NCBI GenBank assembly: GCA_016715895.1
Contig: JADJXH010000003.1
Span: 868,001 to 932,000 of the forward strand
Direction: 5' to 3'
Length of the DNA: 64,000 nucleotides
Source: Flavobacteriales bacterium
Lineage (GTDB): Bacteria; Bacteroidota; Bacteroidia; Flavobacteriales_F; PHOS-HE28
Every line of letters begins with the position of its first letter. Position 1 is the first letter of the stretch. Both the position numbers and the translations under genes were made by a program. The notes under the pieces were generated by a model. The model had not been told where the DNA came from and made no database searches. It saw only the letters and a list, made by a program, of their open reading frames with translations. Below are positions 51,372-59,705 of this stretch, in pieces.

Positions 51372-52493
51372 ATGCCCCGCTACATCCACGAACTTTCCGG
51401 CTGGCCCGCGTTCAGCTGGGATGACGCAGCCCTGGCGCCAGCCTTGGCCGCGGTGCGGGAGCAGCGGGCCCGTTTGCTCGGCAGTATGGCCGCCGTGGGC
51501 TTCGAGCTGCGTACGGAGGCCGACCTCGTCACCATGACCGCCGACGTGCTGCGTACCAGCGAGATCGAGGGCGAAGTGCTGGATCCGGCACAGGTCCGAT
51601 CCTCCCTGGCCAGGCGGTTGGGGCTGGACGTTTCTGGGGCGCCCCCGGTGGACCGCCATGTGGATGGCGTGGTGCAGATGCTGCTCGACGCCACGCGCAA
51701 CTGCCATGACACCCTCAGCGCCGAACGCTTGTTCGGCTGGCATGCCGCGCTGTTCCCTACGGGCCGAAGCGGCATGATGACGATCCTCGTGGGCCGCTTG
51801 CGCGACGATTCCACCGGTCCCATGCAGGTGGTCTCCGGACCGATGGGGCGCGAGAAGGTCCACTTCGAGGCACCAGCGGCCTCAAGGCTGAAAAAGGAGA
51901 TGGCGACCTTCCTCAAGTGGGTGAACGCCGGAACGCGGACAGGGGCCGGGAAGACACTGGACCCCCTGCTCAAGGCTGGGATCGGTCATTTCTGGTTCGT
52001 GACGCTGCACCCCTTCGAGGATGGCAACGGCCGCATGGCCCGTGCGGTGGCCGACCTGCTGTTGGCCCGCGCCGATGGATCGCCCCAGCGGTTCTACAGC
52101 ATGAGCGCCCAGATCCGCAACGAGCGGAAGAAGTACTACGACATCCTGGAACGCTCGCAGCGCGGCACCTTGGACATCACGGAATGGCTTGCATGGTTCC
52201 TGGCCTGTCTGGGCCGTGCGATCAGCGCATCGGAAAGCCAGCTCGCGGGCGTGCTCAGCAAGCACCGTTTCTGGCAGAAGCACGCGACCACTGTGCTGAA
52301 CCCGCGCCAGGTGAAGGTGCTCACCAAGCTGTTCGCCGGGTTCGAGGGCCAGCTCACCTCAAGCAAGTACGCCAAGCTGGCAAAGACCTCACAGGACACC
52401 GCCGCGCGAGACATCGCCGACCTGATGACCAAGAAGATCCTGAAGAAGGGAAAGGCCGGCGGGCGGAGCACGCACTATGAACTGATCATGTGA
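51372..52493 (+). CDS. Fic-family AMP-transferase with C-terminal DNA-binding-like domain
   Basis: The 373-residue protein has the complete Fic motif HPFEDGNGRMAR (H213-R224). The N-terminal inhibitory helix motif is (T/S)xxxE(G/N), seen as T62-E66-G67 (TSEIEG), which marks a self-inhibited class II Fic. A C-terminal winged-helix-like part (VLNPRQVKVLTKLF...SSKYAKLAKTSQDTAARDIADLMTKKIL) suggests DNA binding. Fic enzymes attach AMP to target hydroxyls. The start at 51372 follows a -7 box and repeats that the protein could itself bind. It has no antitoxin-like neighbour, in agreement with an in-cis inhibitor. Confidence 0.92.
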   Translation: MPRYIHELSGWPAFSWDDAALAPALAAVREQRARLLGSMAAVGFELRTEADLVTMTADVLRTSEIEGEVLDPAQVRSSLARRLGLDVSGAPPVDRHVDGVVQMLLDATRNCHDTLSAERLFGWHAALFPTGRSGMMTILVGRLRDDSTGPMQVVSGPMGREKVHFEAPAASRLKKEMATFLKWVNAGTRTGAGKTLDPLLKAGIGHFWFVTLHPFEDGNGRMARAVADLLLARADGSPQRFYSMSAQIRNERKKYYDILERSQRGTLDITEWLAWFLACLGRAISASESQLAGVLSKHRFWQKHATTVLNPRQVKVLTKLFAGFEGQLTSSKYAKLAKTSQDTAARDIADLMTKKILKKGKAGGRSTHYELIM

Positions 52494-52536
52494 GCTCAAC
52501 ACCATCGTCGCCACACTTCGTTCCACCTTCACATCC

Positions 52537-53115
52537 ATGAACCCCAAGGTCAACTGGTTCTTCGAGAAGGAAGGTCCGTGGCAGGACTGCTATGCCCGGT
52601 TGCGTGAACTGGCCCTGGAGAGCGGGCTTACCGAGGAGCTGAAGTGGGGCCACCCCTGCTACACGCTGAAGGGGAAGAACGTCTTCCTCATCCACGGCTT
52701 CAAGGACCACTGCGCGCTGCTCTTTCACAAGGGCGCACTGCTGAAGGACGACCACAAGCTGCTGGTGCAGCAGACGGCCAATGTGCAGAGCGCGCGACAG
52801 ATCCGCTTCAGCAGCGAGAAGCAGATCGTGAAGCTCGCGCCGGTCCTGCGTGCTTACATCCAGCAGGCCATCGCCGTGGAGAAGGCCGGAAAGCAGGTGG
52901 TGCTGAAGAGGACCGGGGAGTTCGACATGCCCGCAGAGTTCGCCAGGGCCATGAAGGAGATGCCCGAACTGAAGAAGGCCTTCAACGCGCTCACTCCGGG
53001 AAGGCAGCGGGGCTACCTCCTGTTCTTCGCAAGCGCGAAGCAAGCAGCGACGCGGGAGGCCCGGATCGAGAAGCACACGGACCGCATCCTGGCAGGGAAA
53101 GGACTGGACGACTGA
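52537..53115 (+). CDS. YdeI/OmpD-associated and DUF1801-like protein
   Basis: The 192-residue protein has a DUF1801-like N-terminus (PWQDCYARLRELALESGLTEELKWGHPCYTLKGKNVFLIHGFKDHCALLFHKGAL) and a Bacteriocin-protection (OmdA/YdeI) tail (MPAEFARAMKEMPELKKAFNALTPGRQRGYLLFFASAKQAATREARIEKHTDRI). In other bacteria YdeI affects peptide-antibiotic tolerance; the role here is unknown. Confidence 0.87.
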   Translation: MNPKVNWFFEKEGPWQDCYARLRELALESGLTEELKWGHPCYTLKGKNVFLIHGFKDHCALLFHKGALLKDDHKLLVQQTANVQSARQIRFSSEKQIVKLAPVLRAYIQQAIAVEKAGKQVVLKRTGEFDMPAEFARAMKEMPELKKAFNALTPGRQRGYLLFFASAKQAATREARIEKHTDRILAGKGLDD

Positions 53116-53137
53116 ACCAACGACACCGACCTCCACC

Positions 53138-53317
53138 ATGGACCGCGAACTGCGCCGCAAGCTGCTCATCGGGCTGATCGCCCTCATCCTCCTGTGCTGC
53201 AGCGCGTCGGCCTACCTCTCCTGGAAGGCGGGTCATCGCCCCAAGGCCGTCAGCACCTTCGCAGCCGGCGTGACCTTTGCCCTGCTCATCGGCAGCCGCG
53301 CCCTGCGGAAGCGATGA
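53138..53317 (+). CDS. small two-helix membrane protein
   Basis: The 59-residue protein begins MDRELRRKLLIGLIALILLCC and has a second hydrophobic stretch (FAAGVTFALLIGSRALRKR) and basic ends. It is 22 bases after the YdeI-like gene. No family is recognised. The reading is supported by topology and by spacing only. Confidence 0.5.
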   Translation: MDRELRRKLLIGLIALILLCCSASAYLSWKAGHRPKAVSTFAAGVTFALLIGSRALRKR

Positions 53318-53341
53318 GCCCGGGATCGCCAGCTGCGCGCG

Positions 53342-54208
53342 TTACGGCCGTTCGAGCGTGAAGCGCACCATGCTGCCGAGGCTGCGCCTTGCACCCGGCG
53401 CAGCCTCATCCGGTACCCAGGCCGGCTTCCACCCCGTGATGTGCATCAAGCTCATCTCCAGGTCGTAGACGCGCTCGGTCTGCTCGCGGTCCATCCGCGC
53501 ATGGAACGAACCCGTGGGTCCGACATGGCCGAAGCCGCTCCAGCCCCGACCATCCGGCACACCTCGGCCTCGCCATTCGGCCTGCTTCTCCTCCAGGGCC
53601 GAAAGGAAGCGCAGCTGACCGTCGGGATAGCTGGCTTTGCCGTAGGCATCCCCCTCCACACTGCCGGCACCGCAGCCTCCGGGCCAGAGGTCCAACGGCT
53701 CCAGCATCACACCCACACTGTCGCGCTCCACACGCAACAGGCAACCACCGCAGGTAAGCTCCACCGTGGACGGCTTCTGCTTGCCGGTTCCCGCCCGGTC
53801 CCATGCGCGATCGAGGCCCGCGCACCCGATCATCCGCTCCAGGTCCACCTCGAACGCGCCGGGACGGAACGGGATCCGCAGACCCGGATGCCAGCCGTCG
53901 AAGCCGACGAAGAGCACCGAGAGCATCATCCGGTCGCCGGTGGTGCGGCGTGTGATCTCCAAGCCGATGTCCCGAAGGCCGCAGCCCGCATCGAGCATCA
54001 GGTCCAACTGCTTGTCCGTACTGTCCTTGTCGACCCGGTGGAACGTGTACTGTCCGCGGGTCTCCACCACCGCGAATTCCCGGTCGTTGTGCACCCTGGA
54101 GAGGTGGTCGAGCGGGATCCGCAGCACGAGGTTCGAGCAGCAGCACTGGGCGTTTCCGGCGAAGGGCAGGAAGAGCGACAACAACAGGAGCAGGCAGAAG
54201 GTCGGCAT
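53342..54208 (-). CDS. secreted protein of unknown function
   Basis: The 288-residue protein has a signal peptide (MPTFCLLLLLSLFLPFAGNAQ) and beta-rich Cys-containing sequence (CCCSNLVLRIPLDHL, CGGCLLRVERDSVGV, GGCGAGSVEGDAYG). No domain is recognised. The start at 54208 is chosen for the signal peptide; it is divergent from the VOC gene. Confidence 0.7.
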   Translation of the reverse strand: MPTFCLLLLLSLFLPFAGNAQCCCSNLVLRIPLDHLSRVHNDREFAVVETRGQYTFHRVDKDSTDKQLDLMLDAGCGLRDIGLEITRRTTGDRMMLSVLFVGFDGWHPGLRIPFRPGAFEVDLERMIGCAGLDRAWDRAGTGKQKPSTVELTCGGCLLRVERDSVGVMLEPLDLWPGGCGAGSVEGDAYGKASYPDGQLRFLSALEEKQAEWRGRGVPDGRGWSGFGHVGPTGSFHARMDREQTERVYDLEMSLMHITGWKPAWVPDEAAPGARRSLGSMVRFTLERP

Positions 54209-54275
54209 CACGCCACCGTACACGAGTGACCGGAAGTGGTTCAACGTCCGGGAAGGTGGTGCATCTTGCGGTACC

Positions 54276-54626
54276 ATGCTCACCGCCCTCATCCCCAAGC
54301 TGCCCATGCGCGATGCGGCCGCCACGCGGGCCTACTACGTGGATCGGCTCGGCTTCACCGTGGCTGGGACTTATCCTGCCTACCTCATCGTGGAGCGCGA
54401 CGGACATGAGCTTCACTTCTTCCTGCACGCCGACCTGGATCCGCTCACGAACGATGGCCAGCTGTACATCCGCACGACCGCGATCGACGACCTGTACCGC
54501 TCGCTGACGGAACGCGGCGTGGCCATCCACCCGAACGGCGCGCTCAGCACCAAGCCCTGGGGGCAGCGGGAGTTCGCCCTGCTTGACCCCGATCACAACC
54601 TGTTGACCTTCGGAGAAGGGATGTGA
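54276..54626 (+). CDS. VOC (glyoxalase/bleomycin-resistance) family protein
   Basis: The 116-residue protein is one VOC unit: IPKLPMRDAAATRAYYVDRLGFTVAG, YLIVERDGHELHFFLH (metal-site His/Glu pattern), IDDLYRSLTERGVAI, and WGQREFALLDPDHNLLTFGE. It resembles bleomycin-binding resistance proteins, but the ligand is unknown. The next gene can begin at an overlapping GTG. Confidence 0.88.
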   Translation: MLTALIPKLPMRDAAATRAYYVDRLGFTVAGTYPAYLIVERDGHELHFFLHADLDPLTNDGQLYIRTTAIDDLYRSLTERGVAIHPNGALSTKPWGQREFALLDPDHNLLTFGEGM

Positions 54627-54649
54627 GCACGGTGCCGCACCTTCGCGCC

Positions 54650-55339
54650 ATGCCCCCAGCCACTGTCCGCATCCGACCCACCGTACTGTCCTTCCTGACC
54701 GACCTGGAGGCGCACAATGAGAAGCCCTGGTTCGAAGCGAACAAGGTTCGTTACCAGGCCGCGCAGGCGAACCTGGTGGCCTTCGCCGATGCGCTGCTCG
54801 AGCGGATGCGGGAGCATGACAGGTTGAGCACGCCCAGTGGTGCGAAAAGCATGATGCGCATCCACACCGACCAGCGCTTCCACAAGGACCGGCCGCCTTA
54901 CGCGCCACGCTTCGGCGGACGGCTGGCGCGGGTGAAGCCGGCCTTGCGCGGCGGCTACTTCTTCCGCATCCAGCCCGGCGGGCGATCGCACGTCACCTGC
55001 GGATTCATGGGACCCGAGCCCGATGACCTGCGCCTGATCCGGCAGGACATCGCCTACGACCACGACACCTGGCGCCGGGTCCTTCGTGGCAAGCCGCTCC
55101 GTTCGTTGCTGGGCGACCTCTTCGGCGAGGAGCTCGCCACCGTGCCGCGCGGCTTTCCGAAGGACCATCCCGCAGCGGACCTTCTCCGCAAGAAGCAGTT
55201 CCTGCTGCGCCGAAGCTTCACCGATGCCGAGGTGCTCGCGCCGGACTTCCTTGACGAAGTGGTGAGGACCTATCGCGCCGTGCGGCCCTGGTTCGATCAC
55301 ATGACCGCCGTGCTGACCAGCGATGCGAACGGCGCCTGA
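54650..55339 (+). CDS. DUF2461 (TIGR02453) family protein
   Basis: The 229-residue protein shows the family pattern LSFLTDLEAHNEKPWFEANKVRYQAA, MMRIHTDQRFHKDRPPYAPRFGGR, GGYFFRIQPGGRSHVTCGFMGPEPDDLRLIRQDI and FPKDHPAADLLRKKQFLLRR. Function unknown. An in-frame GTG at 54623 overlaps the VOC stop; I prefer the ATG, which follows an ACCTTCG box. Confidence 0.9.
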   Translation: MPPATVRIRPTVLSFLTDLEAHNEKPWFEANKVRYQAAQANLVAFADALLERMREHDRLSTPSGAKSMMRIHTDQRFHKDRPPYAPRFGGRLARVKPALRGGYFFRIQPGGRSHVTCGFMGPEPDDLRLIRQDIAYDHDTWRRVLRGKPLRSLLGDLFGEELATVPRGFPKDHPAADLLRKKQFLLRRSFTDAEVLAPDFLDEVVRTYRAVRPWFDHMTAVLTSDANGA

Positions 55340-55357
55340 TCCCCGATCACCGCACAC

Positions 55358-55843
55358 ATGCACCCACGCGCCGAAGCCCTGATCCGCGAACTCGGTCTGC
55401 TGCCGCATCCCGAGGGCGGCCACTACCGCGAACTGCACCGATCACCGCTGCAGGTCCATCCACCGGACGGCCGCGGAGACCGTGCAGCGCTCACCACCAT
55501 CTACTTCCTGCTCCCTGCGGCCGAGATCAGCCGCTGGCATCGGGTGTCCAGCGATGAGGTGTGGCATCACCTGGAAGGCGCACCGCTGGAGCTGCTGGTG
55601 AGCGATCCGGACCTCCATCACGTACAGTGTCACCTGCTGGGTCCCTTGCGTGACGGACTGCGACCGGAGGTGGTGGTGCCCCCCGGACAGTGGCAGGCGG
55701 CACGGAGCACGGGCGACTTCACGCTCGTGGGCTGTGTGGTGGCCCCGGGCTTCGACTTCGCGGACTTTGCGATGCTGCGCGACCTGCCCGACGACGCCGA
55801 GCGGCTGCGGCAGCGGCAACCCGATGCGGTCGATCTGCTGTAG
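55358..55843 (+). CDS. cupin family (DUF985) protein
   Basis: The 161-residue cupin has LPHPEGGHYRELHRSP, TTIYFLLPAAEISRWHRVSSDEVWHHLEGAPLELLV and VVPPGQWQAARSTGDFTLVGCVVAPGFDFADFAML. This is the Cupin_5/DUF985 family, structurally an epimerase-like double-stranded beta-helix of unknown substrate. It is 18 bases after DUF2461. Confidence 0.9.
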   Translation: MHPRAEALIRELGLLPHPEGGHYRELHRSPLQVHPPDGRGDRAALTTIYFLLPAAEISRWHRVSSDEVWHHLEGAPLELLVSDPDLHHVQCHLLGPLRDGLRPEVVVPPGQWQAARSTGDFTLVGCVVAPGFDFADFAMLRDLPDDAERLRQRQPDAVDLL

Positions 55844-55853
55844 ACGCGGCCGC

Positions 55854-56204
55854 TCAGGCCTTGCGCACGTAAATGCTCTTCAGGCCCATGGCCCCGAAGC
55901 CATCGATCTTGCAGTCGATGTCGTGCCCGGCATTGCCGCCCCCCTCCACCAACCGGATGCCTTTCACCTTGGTGCCGGCCTTCACCGGCTTGGGCATGCC
56001 CTTCACCGGCAGGTCCTTGATCACCACCACGTCATCACCGTCCTTCAGCACGTTGCCGTTGGCATCCTTGATCACCGGTCCCGCCTCGGCGGCGGCCACC
56101 TCGGCGGGGTTCCACTCATGGCCGCATTCGCCGCACATCCATGAGGTGCCCGTGGGATACGTGATGGCGGAGCGGCACTCGGGACAGGGATGGGTGTCGG
56201 GCAT
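55854..56204 (-). CDS. PhnA/YjdM zinc-ribbon protein
   Basis: The 116-residue protein has a zinc ribbon (C7, C10, C24, C27) and the YjdM/PhnA core VIKDANGNVLKDGDDVVVIKDLPVKGMPKPVKAGTKVKGIRLV...IDGFGAMGLKSIYVRKA. The name comes from phosphonate loci; real function is unclear. A TACTTTCG box (56212-56219) ends 7 bases before the start. Confidence 0.92.
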   Translation of the reverse strand: MPDTHPCPECRSAITYPTGTSWMCGECGHEWNPAEVAAAEAGPVIKDANGNVLKDGDDVVVIKDLPVKGMPKPVKAGTKVKGIRLVEGGGNAGHDIDCKIDGFGAMGLKSIYVRKA

Positions 56205-56272
56205 GGTGGCGCGAAAGTACCAGGTCCCGGCTCGACGGTGCGCATCTGAACACACACCGCTCCTGCTCCGCG

Positions 56273-56434
56273 CTATCCGCGTCGACGAAGATCGCGGACA
56301 AAGAAGACCATGGTCCCGATGAGGAACGTGATGTTCACGGCGCGTGCGAAGGGCGGTGCCCCCTCCGGCCACAGTTGACCGAGCAGCACCACAGCGTTCA
56401 CCAGAAGAAGGACGATCAGGACCTTGCGACGCAT
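56273..56434 (-). CDS. small membrane protein
   Basis: The 53-residue protein has two hydrophobic stretches: VLIVLLLVNAVVLLGQLW and AVNITFLIGTMVFFVRDLRRRG. There is a basic N-terminus (MRRK). It is in the gap between PhnA and a small lipoprotein. No family is recognised. Confidence 0.5.
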   Translation of the reverse strand: MRRKVLIVLLLVNAVVLLGQLWPEGAPPFARAVNITFLIGTMVFFVRDLRRRG

Positions 56435-56497
56435 GCGACGAAGATGGAACGATCCCACCGGACATACGCAGGGACCGTGAGGCCCCGTTCATCCGGT

Positions 56498-56617
56498 ATG
56501 CGACGCCTACTGCTGCTCACCCTGCTCCTGCTGCTGCTCGGTTCCTGCCATGTGGGAAGGTCGGTGCGCAAATGCGACGGTCGCCAGGGGGTGCGGGTGC
56601 CGATGGGGACCTTGTAG
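56498..56617 (+). CDS. small lipoprotein candidate
   Basis: The 39-residue product MRRLLLLTLLLLLLGSC followed by HVGRSVRKCDGRQGVRVPMGTL has a perfect lipobox (C17). It is short and its independent expression is uncertain, but the signal sequence is unlikely by chance. Confidence 0.4.
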   Translation: MRRLLLLTLLLLLLGSCHVGRSVRKCDGRQGVRVPMGTL

Positions 56618-56653
56618 CGTCGGGCGTTCGGTCCTTCCTCCGACCTTCACCCC

Positions 56654-57163
56654 ATGGACCGTCCGCACCTCATCGCCCAGCTCGAACGCCACGCCGCGGT
56701 GTTCCGCGACCTGCTCAAGGACCTTTCGGCCGAGGAGGCCCGTTGGAGGCCGGCTCCGGAGAAATGGTGCCCGTTGGAGATCATCTGTCATCTCCACGAT
56801 GAGGAGCGCGAGGACTTCCGTGCGCGCCTGCGCTCCACGCTGGAGAACCCGGAAGTGCCCTGGCCCACCATCGACCCGGCCGCGTGGGTGACCGGGCGCC
56901 GGTACATGGAGAAGGACCCCACCGCGACGCTGGATGGCTTCCTCGCGGAGCGCGGGGCGTCGCTGTCCTGGCTCCGTGGCCTGGATCAGGCGCCCTGGAC
57001 CAATGTCTACATCCACCCCAAGGTGGGCCCGGTGAGCTGCGAGCTGCTGCTCACCAACTGGGTGGCGCACGACCTGCACCACATCCGCCAGCTCATCAAC
57101 TGGCGGTATGCCCACCTGAAGGCGCACACGACCGTGCCGCTGGACTACGCCGGCACCTGGTAG
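56654..57163 (+). CDS. DinB family protein
   Basis: The 169-residue four-helix protein has CPLEIICHLHDEEREDFRARL and NWVAHDLHHIRQLINWRYAHLK, the three-histidine metal pattern of DinB/DUF664 enzymes. Family members act in thiol transfer; the substrate is unknown. It is unrelated in detail to the DinB at 16551-17081. Confidence 0.88.
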   Translation: MDRPHLIAQLERHAAVFRDLLKDLSAEEARWRPAPEKWCPLEIICHLHDEEREDFRARLRSTLENPEVPWPTIDPAAWVTGRRYMEKDPTATLDGFLAERGASLSWLRGLDQAPWTNVYIHPKVGPVSCELLLTNWVAHDLHHIRQLINWRYAHLKAHTTVPLDYAGTW

Positions 57164-57177
57164 CCGGGCATCAGCCG

Positions 57178-57184
57178 TACTTTG
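57178..57184 (+). promoter_or_regulatory. -7 promoter element of the CvfB-like gene
   Basis: TACTTTG followed by CG ends 8 bases before the GTG start, predicting a practically leaderless transcript. Confidence 0.45.
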
Positions 57185-57192
57185 CGGGTCTT

Positions 57193-58029
57193 GTGATCCA
57201 CACCGGCCGTGTACAGCCCTTGCAGGTCCGTCGCCGCACCAGCGAAGGCTGGGTCTTGACCGACGACGATGGGACGGAGGTGCTCTATCCGCACGAGGTC
57301 CTTCCGCCGGACCTGAACGACGACAAGCGCATGCCGGTGTTCGTGTACCGGGATGCCGGTGGACGGCAGCTGGCAAGCGCGCGCCCGCCGAAGGCCACCG
57401 TGGGGCAGTTCGCCATGTTCCGCGTGATCAAGGTCGGCCGCGATGGCGCGCATCTGGACTGGGGGCTGAAGCCCGACCTGGTGGTCCCCCTTGACGAGCA
57501 GCGCCACCCGATGGAGGAAGGCCGTTGGTATCTGGTGCACGTGGTGCTCGACACGCGCAGCGACCATCTCTTCGGCAGCACTCTCATCGAGGACTTCCTG
57601 AACAACGACGCGCTCACCGTGAAAGAGGGCGATGCCGTGGACCTGATCGTGTTCGGCCGCAGCGACCTGGGCCTGCACGTGATCGTGAACGGCAGCCACC
57701 AGGGGCTGGTGCATGCCAACGAGGTGTTCAAGCGCGTCTCCATCGGCGACAGGCTCACCGGCCACGTGAAGCAGATCCGCGAGGACCACAAGCTCGACAT
57801 CACGCTGCAGCCCATCGGCTACCGGCAGTACAACGACGCCAACGTGGACCTGATCGTACGGCGGCTCCGCGCGGGGAAAGGCTTCTTGCCCTTCACCGAC
57901 AAGAGCAGCACCGAGGCCATCTACGCGGAGTTCGGCATCAGCAAGAAGGCGTTCAAGAAGGCTGTCGGGGCCTTGTACCGGGAGCGGCTCGTGCGCCTGG
58001 AGGAGGACGGCATCGTGTGGGTGGGCTGA
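57193..58029 (+). CDS. CvfB-like S1 RNA-binding protein
   Basis: The 278-residue protein has tandem S1-type OB modules: AMFRVIKVGRDGAHLDWGLKPDLVVPL, LIVFGRSDLGLHVIVNGSHQGLVHANEVFKRVSIGDRLTGHVKQIREDHKLDITLQP. The C-terminal winged helix is TEAIYAEFGISKKAFKKAVGALYRERLVRLEEDGI. CvfB-type proteins are RNA-binding regulators. The GTG start (VIHTGRVQPLQVRR) begins the conserved part; upstream codons lie inside the DinB gene. Confidence 0.88.
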   Translation: MIHTGRVQPLQVRRRTSEGWVLTDDDGTEVLYPHEVLPPDLNDDKRMPVFVYRDAGGRQLASARPPKATVGQFAMFRVIKVGRDGAHLDWGLKPDLVVPLDEQRHPMEEGRWYLVHVVLDTRSDHLFGSTLIEDFLNNDALTVKEGDAVDLIVFGRSDLGLHVIVNGSHQGLVHANEVFKRVSIGDRLTGHVKQIREDHKLDITLQPIGYRQYNDANVDLIVRRLRAGKGFLPFTDKSSTEAIYAEFGISKKAFKKAVGALYRERLVRLEEDGIVWVG

Positions 58030-58095
58030 TGCCCGACGACCGTCGGACCTCTGGTCCTGTCGCATTCCATACCTTCATCACCCACATCGGATGCC

Positions 58096-58512
58096 ATGAA
58101 CCCTGTGCTGCGCAACATCCTCGCCGTGCTGGCCGGCCTCGTGGTCGGCGGGATCGTCAACATGGGCCTGATCATGGTGGGTGGTGCCATCATGCCTCCC
58201 CCACCGGGCGTGGACGTGAACGACATCGCGAGCATCAACGCCCACATCGGCGAGTATTCCGTGGCCCAGATGCTCGTGCCGTTGCTGGCGCATGCGCTTG
58301 GTGCGCTGGTGGGCGCCTTCGTGGCCGCCCGGCTGGGTGCTTCGCGGCACTTGATGCTGGCCCTCATCGTGGGCGCGATCAACCTGGTCGGTGGCATCAT
58401 GGCGGTGCGCATGATCCCGAACAGCCCGATGTGGTTCAACGTGCTCGATCTGGGGCTGGCCTACCTGCCCATGGCCTGGCTGGGCTGGAAGCTGGCCGGA
58501 GCACGGCGCTGA
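58096..58512 (+). CDS. four-helix membrane protein of unknown function
   Basis: The 138-residue protein has four hydrophobic segments (ILAVLAGLVVGGIVNMGLIMVGG, MLVPLLAHALGALVGAFVAARLG, LMLALIVGAINLVGGIMAV, VLDLGLAYLPMAWLGWKLAG). It resembles small uncharacterised Bacteroidota membrane proteins. Function unknown. Confidence 0.78.
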   Translation: MNPVLRNILAVLAGLVVGGIVNMGLIMVGGAIMPPPPGVDVNDIASINAHIGEYSVAQMLVPLLAHALGALVGAFVAARLGASRHLMLALIVGAINLVGGIMAVRMIPNSPMWFNVLDLGLAYLPMAWLGWKLAGARR

Positions 58513-58601
58513 ACCCCTGTTGCGAGGTCGGCGTGTCGTACCGACCCGCATCCGTTGCATCTTCGCAGCGGGCCGATCAACCGGCCGCATCCACAAGGGC
58601 G

Positions 58602-58982
58602 ATGAAACGATCGATCCACCTCGACGAGAAGCTGGAAGGTTCCAGCCCCTTCACGGCCGCCGTGGAGGCCAACGGCTTTGTCTTCATCAGCGGCCAGATC
58701 GCCTCGGTGAAAGGCACCCGCACGGTCATCACGGACAACATCACCAAGGAGGCCGAACAGGTGATGGCGAACATCGGCTCGATCCTCGAGGCGGCCGGGC
58801 TCACCTACGACGACCTGGTGAAGTGCACCATCTACCTCACCAACCTGCAGTACTACACGGCGGTGAGCGCGGTGTACCAGGCGTGCTTCAAAGGCGATCC
58901 CCCGGCGCGCGAGACCGTGGGCGTGAAGGAGCTGCCCCGCGGTGCCAACGTGGAGATCAGCGGCATCGCGCTGAAGCGCTGA
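58602..58982 (+). CDS. RidA family protein (imine deaminase)
   Basis: The 126-residue protein matches RidA/YjgF: NGFVFISGQIA, ITKEAEQVMANIGSILEAAGLTYDDLVKCTIYLTNLQYYTAVSAVYQACF, and the catalytic arginine in PPARETVGVKELPRGANVEISGIAL. It hydrolyses reactive enamine/imine intermediates from PLP enzymes. A CATCTTCG box precedes it. Confidence 0.92.
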   Translation: MKRSIHLDEKLEGSSPFTAAVEANGFVFISGQIASVKGTRTVITDNITKEAEQVMANIGSILEAAGLTYDDLVKCTIYLTNLQYYTAVSAVYQACFKGDPPARETVGVKELPRGANVEISGIALKR

Positions 58983-59038
58983 GCAGGCACCGCCGCCGGA
59001 CAGGGCGCGATCGGTCCACAGGGCCGTTGCGCCACACG

Positions 59039-59677
59039 ATGCCCAGCGCCATGGACCACGGTGAGCAGGCCGCACGCATCTTCGACCGCCATGCCGCGCG
59101 GTACGCCGCGACGTACGCCGACATCAGCCGGTATGCGCCTTCGCTCCAGGCCTTCCTGGACCTGCTGCCGCAAGGGGCCGGGGTGCTGGAGCTGGCCTGC
59201 GGGCCCGGCAACGTCACGCGCCACCTGTTGCAGCGCCGGCCCGACCTGAAGGTGCTGGGCACCGACCTGGCCCCGGCGATGCTGGACATCGCCCGCACGG
59301 TGAACCCCGATGCCACCTTCGAGCGGCTGGACCAACGCGCGGCAAGGACGCTGCGCCGGCGGTTCCACGGCATCGTGTGCGCCTTCGGCCTGCCCTACCT
59401 GAGCGCGGAGGAGGCCGCGACCTTGATCACGGATGCCTCCGCCATGCTGCATCCCGGCGGCGCCCTCTACCTCAGCACCATGGAGGAGGCCCCCGCCCGC
59501 AGCGTGTGGGAAGGTCCGTCGGAGGAAGAGCGCATCCTGATGCACTACCACGCCGGGGCGGCGCTGAGGACCGCGATCCACCAGGCCGGGCTGAAGCTCC
59601 GGCACGAGAGCCGCAGCCGCTACGTGGATGCCCACGGGAAGGCGGTCACCGACCTGATGCTGGTGGCGCAGGGCTGA
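59039..59677 (+). CDS. class I SAM-dependent methyltransferase
   Basis: The 212-residue protein has SAM motif I VLELACGPGNVTRHLL, motif II VLGTDLAPAMLDIA and LHPGGALYLSTMEEAP. The substrate is not deducible. The ATG at 59051 (MDHGEQAARIFDRHAARY) is an equally likely start. Confidence 0.87.
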   Translation: MPSAMDHGEQAARIFDRHAARYAATYADISRYAPSLQAFLDLLPQGAGVLELACGPGNVTRHLLQRRPDLKVLGTDLAPAMLDIARTVNPDATFERLDQRAARTLRRRFHGIVCAFGLPYLSAEEAATLITDASAMLHPGGALYLSTMEEAPARSVWEGPSEEERILMHYHAGAALRTAIHQAGLKLRHESRSRYVDAHGKAVTDLMLVAQG

Positions 59678-59705
59678 CGGTCGCGCCAGCGCATCTTTGC
59701 GGCGC

